Shown: positions 46,700 to 57,873 of the stretch, one piece after another
Position numbering within the stretch: the stretch's first letter is position 1
Layout of the letters: each line of letters opens with the position of its first letter
From: Protonemura montana
Lineage: Eukaryota; Arthropoda; Insecta; Plecoptera; Nemouridae
Reading direction: 5' to 3'
Length of the DNA: 64,000 nt
NCBI GenBank assembly: GCA_947568835.1
Contig: OX387612.1
Span: 2,170,001 to 2,234,000 of the forward strand
Translations under genes and position numbers: made by a program
Notes under the pieces: model-generated
The model's database searches: none
What the model was told of the DNA's origin: nothing
The model's input: the letters and a program-made list of their open reading frames with translations, nothing else

Positions 46700-46760
46700 G
46701 GGCGCAGTTTTCAGAGGCGCAGTTTTCAGAGGCGCAGTTTTCAGAGGCGCAGTTTGACGG
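46700..46760. repeat. 17-bp tandem repeat (GGCGCAGTTTTCAGA)
   Basis: There are about three and a half copies of GGCGCAGTTTTCAGA(GG). It shares the GGCGCAGTTT word with the 36-bp array, suggesting common descent. Confidence 0.7.
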
Positions 46761-46894
46761 CACACCGAATTATATTTATAATTTTTTATTTTTCAGTCAG
46801 GTTTCGGCGTTGAAACACGAGCGGAGTTTTTAACTCATTTTAACACCATTAAAGACAGTAATATTAGTTGGAATTAGATAAGTTATATTTCTAA

Positions 46895-47130
46895 AAACTT
46901 GTTGTTACCTAAAGCTAAGTATTGTTGATGTTATGTCAAATTACGCATCACTCGACTCTATTACTTTTTGGAAATCCGAAGGCGACAGCAAAAAATTGTT
47001 TTCCGAGTTTCCCACAAATTTCTTGTAGAATAATTTTCGGATTATTTTCTTAGTGACTCAGCGACACGTGAGAATAAAGCCATGCAAACAGATTTGCTCT
47101 AATGTCCATTTTCACGTTCCATATGAACCT
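46895..47130. repeat. Dispersed repeat, copy 2
   Basis: It matches 30,140-30,345 in several blocks: GTATTGTTGATGTTA, CATCACTCGACTCTATTACTT and CATGCAAACAGATTTGCTCT. Confidence 0.6.
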
Positions 47131-47225
47131 TTTAAGTGTCCTAAGTGTTGCTTCATCCGTTTAGACTGGTCGTGGTAAGAACTTCTGGTTCTCGCAGGGT
47201 CTGACTTACGTGTTTGACATCGCGT

Positions 47226-47355
47226 GAGCAGCAGTCGAGTCTGAAGATAAAGACGTCCCGGCGGTCGAGTCTGAAGATAAAGACGTCCCGGCGGTCGAGT
47301 CTGAAGATAAAGACGTCCCGGCGGTCGAGTCTGAAGATAAAGACGTCCCGGCGGT
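47226..47355. repeat. 30-bp minisatellite, four copies
   Basis: Four nearly exact copies of GTCGAGTCTGAAGATAAAGA plus CGTCCCGGCG. On the minus strand it spells the decapeptide RRDVFIFRLD, with no sign of a gene around it. Confidence 0.85.
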
Positions 47356-47399
47356 CGGTGGCGGTGAATTTTGTGTGAAGTGGGCGCTGTTTATTACAT

Positions 47400-49299
47400 T
47401 GCCATGCTGAAAAATACAATTATGTTTAAAATTAACAGTATCGCGTTACAGAACCTACAGGATATTCAAGGCCAGATAATGATCTCACTGGGCCCGTTGC
47501 GTAAGTTTCCACTTTCTGGGAGGGGGTCCTGAGTTTGAGTTCTGAAACCTAATTTTACAGTGAAATAGCGGTACTGGCTGGATGTCATGAAAGCTTCCGT
47601 TCTGTCATATGCTCCACTTGGTGCCTACTGGCTGCCTACTAAGGTTCAGTAAATCCAGTCGGTTTTGATCACGACCGGTATTTTTGCATGGGTAATAACG
47701 AAGTAAAGGAAACTCTAAAAAAGTCATATAAATAATGGTGTTGGACCCTTTAATTGATTGGTCCATGTGTTTTCAATTTGATGACTTTGTCTAATCCAAT
47801 CATAGTTTTAAGGAAATAAAAAAATATTTAATGATAATTTAAAGCTTTCGTCCATTCGATCAACTTGCAAACTCAAGGCCTACCAAAAAATGACATGTTT
47901 TATTATTTTTGCAATTTGCAGCCTTCCTAATTGTTGAATTTTGTTTGCAATTTTGGTTATACATACCATTATTAAACAAATCAAAATAAGGGCCGCTGAA
48001 AACTCATCCTCGTTACTTTAAACTCGCTGAATGGCAAGTACCACCTGATAGACACCAAGGGGGGCAGCACCTGGCCTACCTTGGCTGCGTGCGTAGCGTC
48101 TGTTTCCATATCCTCGCTGCTGGGAAACTGCCGAGAAACTTTTAGTTAGAATGCCTCCAACATGTCAGCCATGAGAGCGCTTTCATACTCGGCCTTAGTC
48201 TCGCCATCACGTTTCAGTCTTGAAAACTCCATTGCAGTCGAGAAAGTCACCTGCCACAAAGCAAAGAAGAGATTTGTATTGGTTTGTAAAGTGAAAAGTC
48301 TTGAAAACAAGGGTGTCCGATTACTCCGTTGGGTTTCCAGAAATGTCATCCTGAACGTTCCTCTGGCCTGCAGCTCGCAGTATCAGAGGTGGCCACCTGA
48401 TGGCGTGTGCACCTGTCATTTTGATGTGATAACTTCTATAGTAACTTGGAAGATGGCAGACAAGTACGGAAACACTGCGTGACGTCACTACCTCATTACA
48501 GGATTACATTTCATAACTAAAAATAAGTAGTTTAGTTTGTGTTTTCCGCCAGTAAATTCTCGTCTCTGATTGGTTCTTTCTCAGAACCGACGCAGAATGC
48601 AGCAACAAAAGTTTGTAGTTCATAAACATTCAGTTGAGGTAAACGTTTGTGAATTTACCTGGAGGCTGCTGTTGACACGTTCAGTCTCTATGTGACAATG
48701 ATGGCAGAATTTGTTTAAATTACCTGGACACTTCAACAGCCTCGCTTTCAGTTCATAGAATGTTTGTGAGCGTCATGAGATAACGGAGATAAGATAGCTA
48801 ATATTGCACGGTTATAAAACTATAAAACTGCCAATATTATCATTGGGATTTTATAATAAGTCAGTGTTTTTGTGTTCACTTGGTAAACTTTCAGTTGAGC
48901 AAACGAGCCAGCGAAAAGTGGTTACGATGGGTATCACCAAATTGTGATCACGGCCGCTCTTTTAAACAAAAACTCTTTCATTAAATATAATTACGACCTA
49001 AAATAATGGTACACGTTTATTAATCATTTAGGTTAACATTAATAACTATTTACTAAGCAAAAGCCAGTCTGCTTAAGCCAGTAAGCCAGTACCTAATCTG
49101 GCAAATAACGAAATTAAATTTCAAAACACTCGAAACGATAGTGGCTCTATTCTCTAGGAGACCACCATTCTGTGTCAGCTATTTGGCCATCAATTTAGGT
49201 AAAAAAAAACTGCCACTTAAGGGGCTTACGGGCCTAAGACTCGTCTCAAACCTAATGAGACCAGGTCAAGGGAAATAAAGAAATTCTATTTTGAATCAG
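47400..49299. other. Intergenic, no gene supported
   Basis: A 106-codon open frame at 48,162-48,482 shows no recognisable domain or splice context. No repeat structure stood out. Confidence 0.35.
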
Positions 49300-49400
49300 A
49301 TAAGTAAGATGTCTGAAATCTTGATATTATCTCCCGATTAGTATTGTTGATTTAATAGAAATTGTGAATTACACAATCCTATTTTTTGTTGGGAAACATG
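49300..49400. repeat. Dispersed repeat, copy 3 (short)
   Basis: AGTAAGATGTCTGAAAT, TATTATCTC and GTATTGTTGAT match 30,122-30,220. It ends against the 5S-module array that follows, as copy 1 does. Confidence 0.5.
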
Positions 49401-49820
49401 TAATGCGTATGATGGTCATCCATACAATACCTTACCCGGCGCAATGTTACTTAACTTTTTCCCCCCAACCTCTCTCCTGAACAGAACTGATCATGTAAAT
49501 GATGGTCATCCATCCATTACCTTACCCAGCGCAGTGTTGCTTAACTTTCATCCCTCCAACCTCTCTCCCAAACAGAACTGGTCATGTGTATGATGGTAAC
49601 CGGCCTAATACCTGACACGGCGCAATATTGCTTAACTTTCATCCTTCCAACCTATCTCCCGAACAGAACTGGTCATGTGTCTGATGGTTACCCATCCAAT
49701 ACCTAACCCAGCGCAGTGTTGCTTAACTTTCATCCCTCCAACCTCTCTCCCGAACAGAACTGGTCATGTGTATGAAAGTCACCCATCCAATACCTGACCC
49801 AGCGCAGTGTTGCTTATTTT
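49400..49820 (-). repeat. 5S-like module array, about 4.5 units
   Basis: Minus-strand 91-bp modules, more diverged than elsewhere (for example CTTACCCGGCGCAATGTTAC at the left end), without SINE body or tail. Confidence 0.75.
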
Positions 49821-50585
49821 CGCTGTTATTCTAAGTAGTATTCATGTTGCTTTATTTTTAATGAAATACAAGTGGGTAGGCAAAGCGAATAAAGTGATTT
49901 GTGTGGTACAAAGGTGTTTTGATAGTAGAAAACTATGGGGAGCAGAAGAAATGTTTTGTGCATAATTTCTGTTGATTTTCAGCGAGGTCAGACCGGTAAG
50001 TGCTCCATACTTTGAATTGTCCTTTACGTCCAGACAGTTTTGATAGAGTTTGGAAACAAAGCGATGGCTGAGCCAGAACGTGATGCGTGAGATTTAGAAT
50101 GCCATGATCGGGGTCCGAACCTTGGGGAAAGATTGGACGTTGCTGAGATCTGCTCTATTTGTGTAGCGGGAAGTGACGTATACGGATTACACTTATCACA
50201 GTTATAATGTTTTGCTTATCAAAACAGAAAAACAAAGCCGTGAGTTGGGACGAAAACAATAATTTATTAAAAGAGATGTTATTCCGGCGGATCGGTGATA
50301 CACTCGGAGGACCGAAGTCAACTGACTCTCCTCGGGGTTGCAGCACTTTCGGATAGTCTATACCTACCTGCCCTGGTGGAGGGACAGGTTACTAGCTGCA
50401 CAAAGTGGCGTGCACGTGACATACCCCCGCCAGATTAAAGCAGAGTGGAAATAAACAATGTATCAAGATTTTATTCTTAAACAAACTGCAAGATAACATC
50501 AACCAGGTACATCTGGCTGTCTCGTCAGGTTTACTTTTATAAGAAACCCAGAATCATAAACTTCTGTTATATTTTTGCTTTGCAG

Positions 50586-51094
50586 GCTAGCGAAATACTT
50601 GGACCGGATTTACCAACGTTTTCAAACACTAGCTGAGAATGGTAATAACTACCAAACATCACAATGCTTTAAAAGTTATTCCACACAAATTCATTATTAT
50701 TCATATAAAATATGTCTCTAGTTATTTTTGAAGTAAATTTTTATTTCGATTTTAATATTCAATTATTTTAATTGGCAATATAAATTTAATATACAAAGAA
50801 ATTTAACAAGTTCTTAACAATCCCGCGTGTTGTCGTGTGGTCATGTTCTTAGATTATTCCACGTTTATTCCAGTGAATATTGTCTAGTTTGCTGCTATAA
50901 TAGAATCTGCAATCAAACTTGTTGTGTTAGGAAAATATCATTTAGTAATTTTAAATAAAATATTTTTTTTTACAGACACTGATTGGTGTTTCACATGTCG
51001 TCGATATTGCAATAACATAAATTCGGATGGTTACTCAGACGAAGCTATCCAACGTTTTCAAGCAACAATTTTCTCACGATACGTTCATAAATAA
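50586..51094 (+). CDS. Candidate last two exons of a small Cys-containing protein
   Basis: Exon 50,586-50,641 follows TTTGCAG and reads LAKYLDRIYQRFQTLAEN, ending in phase 1 at donor GTAATA. Exon 50,976-51,094 follows a poly-T tract and ACAG, rejoins in frame and reads TDWCFTCRRYCNNINSDG, then EAIQRFQATIFSRYVHK and TAA. The repeated (A/I)YQRFQ/AIQRFQ pattern across both exons is suggestive. An upstream 13-nt micro-exon near 49,982-49,994 (between TTTTCAG and GTAAGT) would keep the frame. No start exon or family was recognised. Confidence 0.35.
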
Positions 51095-52540
51095 CAGTTG
51101 GTGAGCTCCGTTCTCCCGATCTATTAACCAGGGGCGGCTCGTGAGGGAGGGCTGCGGGGCGGCTGCCCTCCCTAGCATTTTCGACAGAATAAAAGTATAA
51201 TTGTTATTATAATTATAATTTTAAATGATATTACTATTATTATTGTTCTACGCGTTTTGTGTGTTTTAAAATGGGTGCTACTTTCGAAATACGATAAACT
51301 TGTTACAAACTTGTTAAAAAATAAAACAAGGCCGTGCTGAGGCGTGACCGAGGCGTGGTAATGGCATTGAACGTGTGTCGCCTGTCGTCGCTCGCAAGCC
51401 CAGCGAGGGCAGCAGAAAACCCGCCCTCGGCCAGCCTCGGCCAGCATCGGCCAGTCGCCGGCCTGAGCTAGCAGCGAGAGCGAGTGAGACAGAACGATAC
51501 AAACGATCGCACATATTTTCCACGGCGATAGTTTCAAAATAATAGTACTACCCTGCTGAAAAATCTTACGTAAGATCTTGTAAGATCTTACCAAGATCTT
51601 GTCAAGAAAAACTTGCAAGATCTTGTGACAAGATTGTCACCTCTCTTCCTGCCTTACCGGCCTCCTGGCCGGTGGTAGTTCCTCGTTCGGAGAAGGTGGT
51701 GGGGTCTTGGGATAGCTGTGGCAGGGGGAAGACGTTCAAGGGTCAGCACAGTGACAACAGGATCGTAACGCTCGTTGGCAGCGATTGGTTTTAATGACCA
51801 CCATTAGCCGTTTTGTTACAATTCAAACGTTTCGGTCGCAGGTGACCCAACACGTGCGATTTAATAGCGAGCGATATGCGCAGCGCGTAAAGTTTAAGCA
51901 TAAGCGCTGTCGCTTACAAAGAAACAGTCACAGAAAAATATAGTACATAATATTAATGGCGAAGGATAGTCCAAACGCGTAAAAGTTGAAACGTGTTCGC
52001 TAATCGAGCACGGGTTTTACAAACTAAAGCCTTAGCATACTCGGTAGGTTTAGAAAAGAAAGAAACAGCAAAACAATCTAGGATTAGCGAGATACAGTTA
52101 GATACATAGTTTACTATACCGAGGCCTTCTTTCGGAACAACGGAGACTCGGGTCCCACAACGTGCCCGCGAGCGTACTCGTTCGATCATCCGCACCCCGA
52201 CAGATCGGTTGCGACGTTAAAGGTAGACTCCGGTTAAATCGGTTTTTTTGGGCCGAAGAATTTAGATGGAGATTCAGAAATATAGTTGAATAAAAAAAAC
52301 CCGGCGTTTGTGCGATAAGTGTAGCCCCTGCTAGACGCAAGTAAAGTTTGGTGGGGTGGGGATGCTGACGTCACCGGTTAGTAAGCGAGTCGACCGTGCG
52401 GCTTGAGCGGGCAGGCATTGCTAGCCTAAACAGCATTGAGCGCGCGTGAAATAGCGTGTGGTTTGTTTGTAGTGTGTCTATTGTATTGTGTAATGACGGT
52501 TGTGTTCATATAATTATTTTAGCTTTTTTTGACTTTCAAT
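51095..52540. other. Repeat-like 5' flank of the THAP gene
   Basis: At 51,130 a CAGGGGCGGCTCGTG motif followed by a GGCTGCCCTCCC stretch resembles termini of hAT-type elements, but no matching right end was found. At 51,565-51,640 AAGATCTTGT words recur five times within 75 bp. At 51,415-51,465 CGGCCAGC words repeat. No gene seen. Confidence 0.35.
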
Positions 52541-53791
52541 ATGCCGTTCTGTTGTGTGTTTGGCTGTAGCAATAGCGCCAAAAAGCCGGCTTTGGACGCC
52601 GAGGGGAATAAAATTGGCTTTCACAAGTTTCCAAATCGTGAACGATCACCAAACCGTTTCAAAATGTGGATTAGAAAAATAAACCGTGTCAATTTCATTC
52701 CGTCATCCTACGCTCGCGTATGCTCTATTCACTTTGATAAAGAAGAGTACGAGCTAGGACCTTCTCTCAAAAGTGCAATGGCGATATACAAAAAGGACAG
52801 CAACAGAGTCTTGAAGAAATCAGCAGTGCCTTCGATAAACATGAAAGGGGACACCGACAAGAAGAGGCATGATGAGCCATCTACTTCTTCTCAGCCTGAA
52901 AAAAAAAAACAGCGTCGTCAATCCATCTACCTGCGAAAGAAGCGAGTTGCCGAAGCCGTGGAGGATACTGAAAATGCGTGTTCGAGCGTCGTCTGCATTG
53001 ACGTCGAGCCCGACATCGAAGCTATCCTGCTAGCAGCGAGTCCGGCGACTCCTACGGAGCAGTCCGCTACACGAGAGATCGGCATCCAGTGTAATCTCAT
53101 CGGCGATATTTTGCATTCAGACGGCAACAATGTGGCAAATACAGACAATGACACTGACTCAGAATCGGATGACCTGTACGAGTGTCCTTCATCAGGTTTG
53201 CGCTCTGATTCCGAACCAGACGGCGACACCGACGCCGAAGAAGACGACGGCTCATTATCGACCGCAATTCAAGGAAAAAAGAGACCCCATAAAGATTACG
53301 ACTTATTCTTTGTCTTTTGGGATTGCTTGAAACCTTTGTTTACACTTTGCTCAAAATGTGGAGAATCAGTGCTTGAAATACAACAATCGACCAAAGCGTC
53401 AACGTTGATTGTTACAACGAAATGTAAGAACATGCACATTTGTAAGTGGCGATCCCAACCGAGCAACAATAAATTTGGTGTAGGAACAATAAAAATTGCG
53501 ACTTCCATTTATTGCACTGGGATGAGTTTCAAAAAAATGGAATCTTTCGCTGAAACTTTGAATGCACTAGTAATGAGTGAAACAACATTCTATGACATCG
53601 TTCGACGTTTTATTACACCCGCTATAAAACACACATGGACTGAGCAAAAGCATATGATGGCAGATACAAAGTGCACTTCCTCGAATTTTAGAAATGGTAT
53701 TACTTTCTGTGCAGCAAACACTTTCTTGATCAGTCGCCATTCCTTCGCACTCGCCACAATCGCACCAGTCTTTTCGTGTAGCTCTACCTAA
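52541..53791 (+). CDS. THAP-domain transposase-like protein, 3'-truncated
   Basis: Starts MPFCCVFGCSN: the THAP zinc finger (C-x3-C, FHKFP, W, then VCSIHF as C-x2-H) covers about residues 4-70. A basic and acidic low-complexity linker follows (KKRHDE..., DSESDD). A second domain has LCSKCGESVLEI, TTKCKNMHICKWRSQP and GTIKIATSIYCTGMSF, as in THAP-containing DNA transposon proteins (Kolobok-like; assignment by eye). The homologous-looking part ends near ADTKC (about 53,675), where the acidic catalytic core should begin. The last 40 residues are antisense to another domain. The element is therefore probably dead. DNA binding by the THAP finger is the known family role. Confidence 0.65.
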   Translation: MPFCCVFGCSNSAKKPALDAEGNKIGFHKFPNRERSPNRFKMWIRKINRVNFIPSSYARVCSIHFDKEEYELGPSLKSAMAIYKKDSNRVLKKSAVPSINMKGDTDKKRHDEPSTSSQPEKKKQRRQSIYLRKKRVAEAVEDTENACSSVVCIDVEPDIEAILLAASPATPTEQSATREIGIQCNLIGDILHSDGNNVANTDNDTDSESDDLYECPSSGLRSDSEPDGDTDAEEDDGSLSTAIQGKKRPHKDYDLFFVFWDCLKPLFTLCSKCGESVLEIQQSTKASTLIVTTKCKNMHICKWRSQPSNNKFGVGTIKIATSIYCTGMSFKKMESFAETLNALVMSETTFYDIVRRFITPAIKHTWTEQKHMMADTKCTSSNFRNGITFCAANTFLISRHSFALATIAPVFSCSST

Positions 53792-53893
53792 TAAATCTCT
53801 ATTCAAATTCTTAGTTTTTTGAGTGCCCGTAGAGGGCTTATTCTCTCTGTGCGATTTACGTGGATCTTGTGTGTAAGGAAGAAAGCCAGCCAT
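53567..53893 (-). pseudogene. P2X7 C-terminal-like (ballast) domain fragment
   Basis: On the minus strand the frame contains LLGRATRKDWCDCGECEGMA followed by TDQESVCCTE. This is the hallmark of the P2X7 intracellular C-terminal domain: WCxCxxCxxM, then ExxCC. There is no ion-channel part; in invertebrates this domain is often found alone or in transposon-linked genes. Its 3' side runs antisense into the truncated THAP frame at about 53,690, so two coding pieces have been joined tail to tail. Confidence 0.65.
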
Positions 53894-53928
53894 TGCTAAT
53901 AAATGAATTAGAGCAGCGATTGCAACAA

Positions 53929-53974
53929 AACCAATGATATAAGCAGGTCGCGGGACCTGCTTATATCATTGGTT
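53929..53974. other. Perfect 21-bp hairpin with 4-nt loop
   Basis: Arms 53,929-53,949 and 53,954-53,974 are exact reverse complements (CCAATGATATAAGCAGGTC core), loop GCGG. It lies about 36 bp outside the P2X7-like frame. It could be fused element ends or a processing hairpin; nothing decides between these. Confidence 0.8.
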
Positions 53975-54113
53975 CGTGGGAAGTTAGCCTCAGCCTTCGC
54001 CTTCAAAAGCTCGGAATTGCTCGGAATTGCTTAACAGACTATGTGAACGTACCGCAGTAAAAAAAGTGTGTACAAAAGGAACAGCACATAAATATTCCAC
54101 TCTTAATAACACA

Positions 54114-55260
54114 TGAAAGCAAATAGAAACTACATTGCATTTTTCACAGAAAATAGAGTACGTGATGGGCTTTTGATCTGTGATGGTCCTAATTTTTGGC
54201 CCAGCCCTGGACAAAAAAAGGCTAACTTTTACAAAATTTGTGTTATCATTTATTTGCGAGAAAATGAAGGAAGGCTACTCCCTAGAAATTGTCACAGATG
54301 ATAGAGTACGTGATAGGCTTTCGATCTGTGATGGTCCTAATCTTTGGCCCAGCCCTGGACAAAAAAAGGCTAACTTTTACAAAATTTGTGTTATCATTTA
54401 TTTGCGAGAAAATGAAGGGAGGCTTCTCCCTAGAAATTGTCACAGATGATAGAGTACGTGATAGGCTTTCGATCTGTGATGGTCCCAATTTTTGGCCCAG
54501 CCCTGGACAAAAAAAAGCTAACTTTTACAAAATTTTTGTTATCATTTATTTGCGAGAAAATGAAGGGAGGCTACTCCCTTGAAATTGTCACAGATGATAG
54601 AGAACGTGATAGGCTTTTGATCTGTGATGGTCCTAATTTTTGGCCCAGCCCTGGACAAAAAAAGGCTAACTTTTACAAAATTTTTGTTATCATTTATTTG
54701 CGAGAAAATGAAGGGAGGCTACTCCCTAGAAATTGTCACAGATGATAGAGTACGTGATAGGCTTTCGATCTGTGATGGTCCCAATTTTTGGCCCAGCCCT
54801 GGACAAAAAAAAGCTAACTTTTACAAAATTTTTGTTATCATTTATTTGCGAGAAAATGAAGGGAGGCTACTCCCTTGAAATTGTCACAGATGATAGAGTA
54901 CGTGATAGGCTTTTGATCTGTGATGGTCCTAATTTTTGGCCCAGCCCTGGACAAAAAAAGGCTAACTTTTACAAAATTTTTGTTATCATTTATTTGCGAG
55001 AAAATGAAGGGAGGCTACTCCCTAGAAATTGTCACAGATGATAGAGTACGTGATAGGCTTTCGATCTGTGATGGTCCCAATTTTTGGCCCAGCCCTGGAC
55101 AAAAAAAGGCTAACTTTTACAAAATTTTTGTTATCATTTATTTGCGAGAAAATGAAGGGAGGCTACTCCCTTGAAATTGTCACAGATGATAGAGTACGTG
55201 ATAGGCTTTCGATCTGTGATGGTCCTAATTTTTGGCCCAGCCCTGGACAAAAAAAGGCTG
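54114..55260. repeat. 148-bp satellite, about 7.7 copies
   Basis: Units start at about 54,141, 54,289, 54,437 and so on, each with GTACGTGATAGGCTTT, TTTGGCCCAGCCCTGGAC and AAAATGAAGGGAGGCTACTC. Alternate units share variants (GGTCCCAATTTTTG versus GGTCCTAATTTTTG; TCCCTTGAAA versus TCCCTAGAAA), so the true period of recent copies is 296 bp. The last unit is cut at 55,259 by the LINE. Open frames in it are artefacts. Confidence 0.93.
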
Positions 55261-57560
55261 ATAAATAAAACTTTCTCAGGCAACCCGTTCCACTCAGCAA
55301 TGCCTTTATCCACCAATGAATTTCTGTTCTTCAACCTCCTTCCAAATGCTTTCACCATAATCTTATTGTAGTGATCATTTCTACCCTTAAAATGAGGTGT
55401 TTCAAATCTGTCTTTAATATCCTTCCATGCCTTATCCCCTCTATGAGCTTTGTATATTGCGACCAATCTTGCCGCTTTCCTCCTCTTACTCAATGCATCC
55501 CAGTTCAGTTTCTTTACCGTTTCCGTCACGCTTCTGTAATTATAACTTTTAACTGTAACCCAACCTATCTCCTCTCCCTCTTCTATGGCCATCTGCCCTA
55601 GCCTGTTTACTAGCTGGGGTTTGTTACCAGTTTTTACTCCTTTACGCTTTTTCAGCTCATCTTTTAGCTCTACTTGTGTGAGCTCGCTGATTAATCTCCT
55701 TTTACTTTCTGTCTTCAGCCATTTACCTCCAATAACAAATTTGGCAGCTCTACTTTGCACTTGTTCTATTTGTTTTTCTTTTCCTGTGCTAATATCCCAG
55801 ATAGCGTTTGAGTACTCCATTAATGGTCTAACTAGGGCCATGTAGGCTTTGTGTTTTGCTTTCTTACTAGCCTTCTTAAGGGTTCTCCTTATAAAGTATA
55901 GTCTTTTGTATGCTTTTCCTATGACGGTGTCTACGTGTTTAGCCCATTTTAGGCCCGAGTCAATGATGACTCCCAAATATTTCAACTCGTTCTTTTTTTC
56001 TACCGCTTCTCCTTGTATCTTATAGTCGTATACATCTACTTCTTTCCTTACTTTTCCCACCGTTATTGTCACACTCTTTTTGCCATTTACTTTAAGACCT
56101 ATAAGCGCTAATCTCTTAACATATTCCATAATATCCTCATGTAGCTTCCCACAATCTTCCTTGGTGTTAATTATTCTATATATAATTGCATCATCAGCAA
56201 ACAATCTAACAACTGACTCCAGTCCTGCCGGAAGATTATTGATTAAAATTATGAAAAGTAGCGGCCCCAGTACGCTTCCTTGCGGCACACCAGACGTTAT
56301 GTTTATGAGTGAGGATAAGGCCTCTCCTACTCTGACTCTTTGTTTCCTATCAGATAGGAAGTTTCCTACCCACCTCACCACTCGCTTGTCGATAGGCAGC
56401 GCCTCGAGTGTAGCAATAATCATCTTGTGACTGACCGTATCGAATGCCTTCCTAACATCTAGTGAGATGACGTCTACCCTCCGTCCTTTAGCCTTCTCTT
56501 CCGCTAGATCTTCAGTTAGGGCTGCTAGCTGCGACTCACATGAATGCTTCCTTCGGAACCCATGTTGTGTGCTAGTAAACCAGTCAATTTGTTCTAGTGT
56601 ATCCCTCATATAATTTGCCATCAGCCTTTCTAGAATTTTGCAGATGACTGAGGTAAGGCTGATTGGCCTATAGTTACCTGGACATTTTTTCTCTCCCCCT
56701 TTAAATATCCCTATTACCGTCGCTTCTTTCCATTCAAAGGGCAGTTCACCATTATTGAGCGATACATTAAACAATACCCAAAGATACGGAACGATTGCCC
56801 GACGAGCTAACTTTATATAATCTACCGTAATGCCATCAGCTCCCCCAGCTTTGTGTGGTTTCAGGTCCATTATTATTCTGTGAATATCCTTACATGTGAA
56901 ATTAAATGGTTCGTGCTTTTTCCCTTTCTCTACCTGCACTATCTCAGTCTTGTCTAGCACTAGCTCTCCTTCTCTAGTGAACACACTTCCGTAAGTCTTG
57001 TTTAATACTTCTGCTTTCTCCTCATTTGTCTTGTAAGTTTTGCCAGTCTCCTCTTCCATCAGATCTGGAATCTCGTTTTTGTTCCCGCCCTTCCTCCTTA
57101 CGTACCCATAGAATTTATTGATCACATCGGTATTGTTCCTGCAATTATCATCAGTTTCCAGGAGGTTGGACAAGTACTGATCCTCAGCATACTTTTTTTC
57201 CCTCTTAAACTCCCTACTAGCTTCCTTAAACCTTGCTTCCTCTATTGCACTATCTTTCCTGGATTTATACAGGTGCCTGCACTTTCTCTTAAGTTTTTTG
57301 ATGGATTTATCAAAATAAATAGGGTCAGGATTTTTACTCAATTTTTTACTGGGAATGAACGCTTTGCTTTCCTCTACTATTCTCCTGAATTCCTGCCAGA
57401 TTTTGTCAACTGTATCTCCTCCTTTTTCCGCCCAGACCTTAAACCTACTCGCAAGCATTTCTATGGATAGTTTCAACAAAAATTTAAACCAGTATTCGAT
57501 TAAAATGATTAGACTTTCTTTTACCAGATTCCCGAATCCCCACCAAACTTCAAGACTGCA
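55258..57560 (-). mobile_element. LINE retrotransposon: RT-containing ORF truncated at both ends
   Basis: The minus-strand frame (open 57,596-55,134) codes for a non-LTR reverse transcriptase: DLKPHKAGGADGI, NYRPISLTSV, ISLDVRKAFDTV, SGVPQGSVLGPLLF, catalytic LFADDAIIY, KTLGV-like LKYLGVIIDSGLKW. Upstream only the linker region (SRFKVWAEKGG, FIPSKK) remains, so the endonuclease is missing. Near the C-terminus (about residue 650) LTQVELKDELKKRKG...LVNRLGQ resembles a SAP DNA-binding motif. The LINE part stops at NGLPEKVLF, short of the usual LINE end, and the frame runs on into the satellite. Loss at the 3' side is unusual for retrotransposition and points to rearrangement. Confidence 0.85.
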
Positions 57561-57785
57561 ACAATGTGGGAAGGTGTAGACATGAGAGGGCGGCATTAAT
57601 TTAATTTTCTCAAAATCATTACGTAATTAAAAATGCAGTTCTGACCATGTCATTCCAAGCCCAATTTCATCGTAAACTCGTAGATTGGCTCCAAAAGAAA
57701 CCTTAGAATAAAAATTCACTTGGAGCTGCGCCCGAAGCCCCCTATTTCCACTCTTTCGGTGCATTCGCCTTGGGTCTCCTCCCCT

Positions 57786-57811
57786 CCCCCCCCCCCCCCC
57801 CCCCCCCCCCC
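57786..57811. repeat. Poly-C run (26 C) near the duplication junction
   Basis: An uninterrupted run of C in a CT-rich stretch, 63 bp before the start of the duplicated segment. Such runs often break assemblies. Confidence 0.95.
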
Positions 57812-57873
57812 GCCGACACAAATAAATGGGTCATTTTTGCGTACCCCCACTAAAAATTTTACGAATACATCAC

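Noticed and set aside
51128..52340. Complete hAT transposon starting with CAGGGGCGG
   Set aside because: No matching right terminus or target duplication found; a GCCCCTG near 52,325 matches only seven bases.
53567..53893. P2X receptor channel gene
   Set aside because: Only the C-terminal cysteine domain is present; no transmembrane or ATP-binding part.
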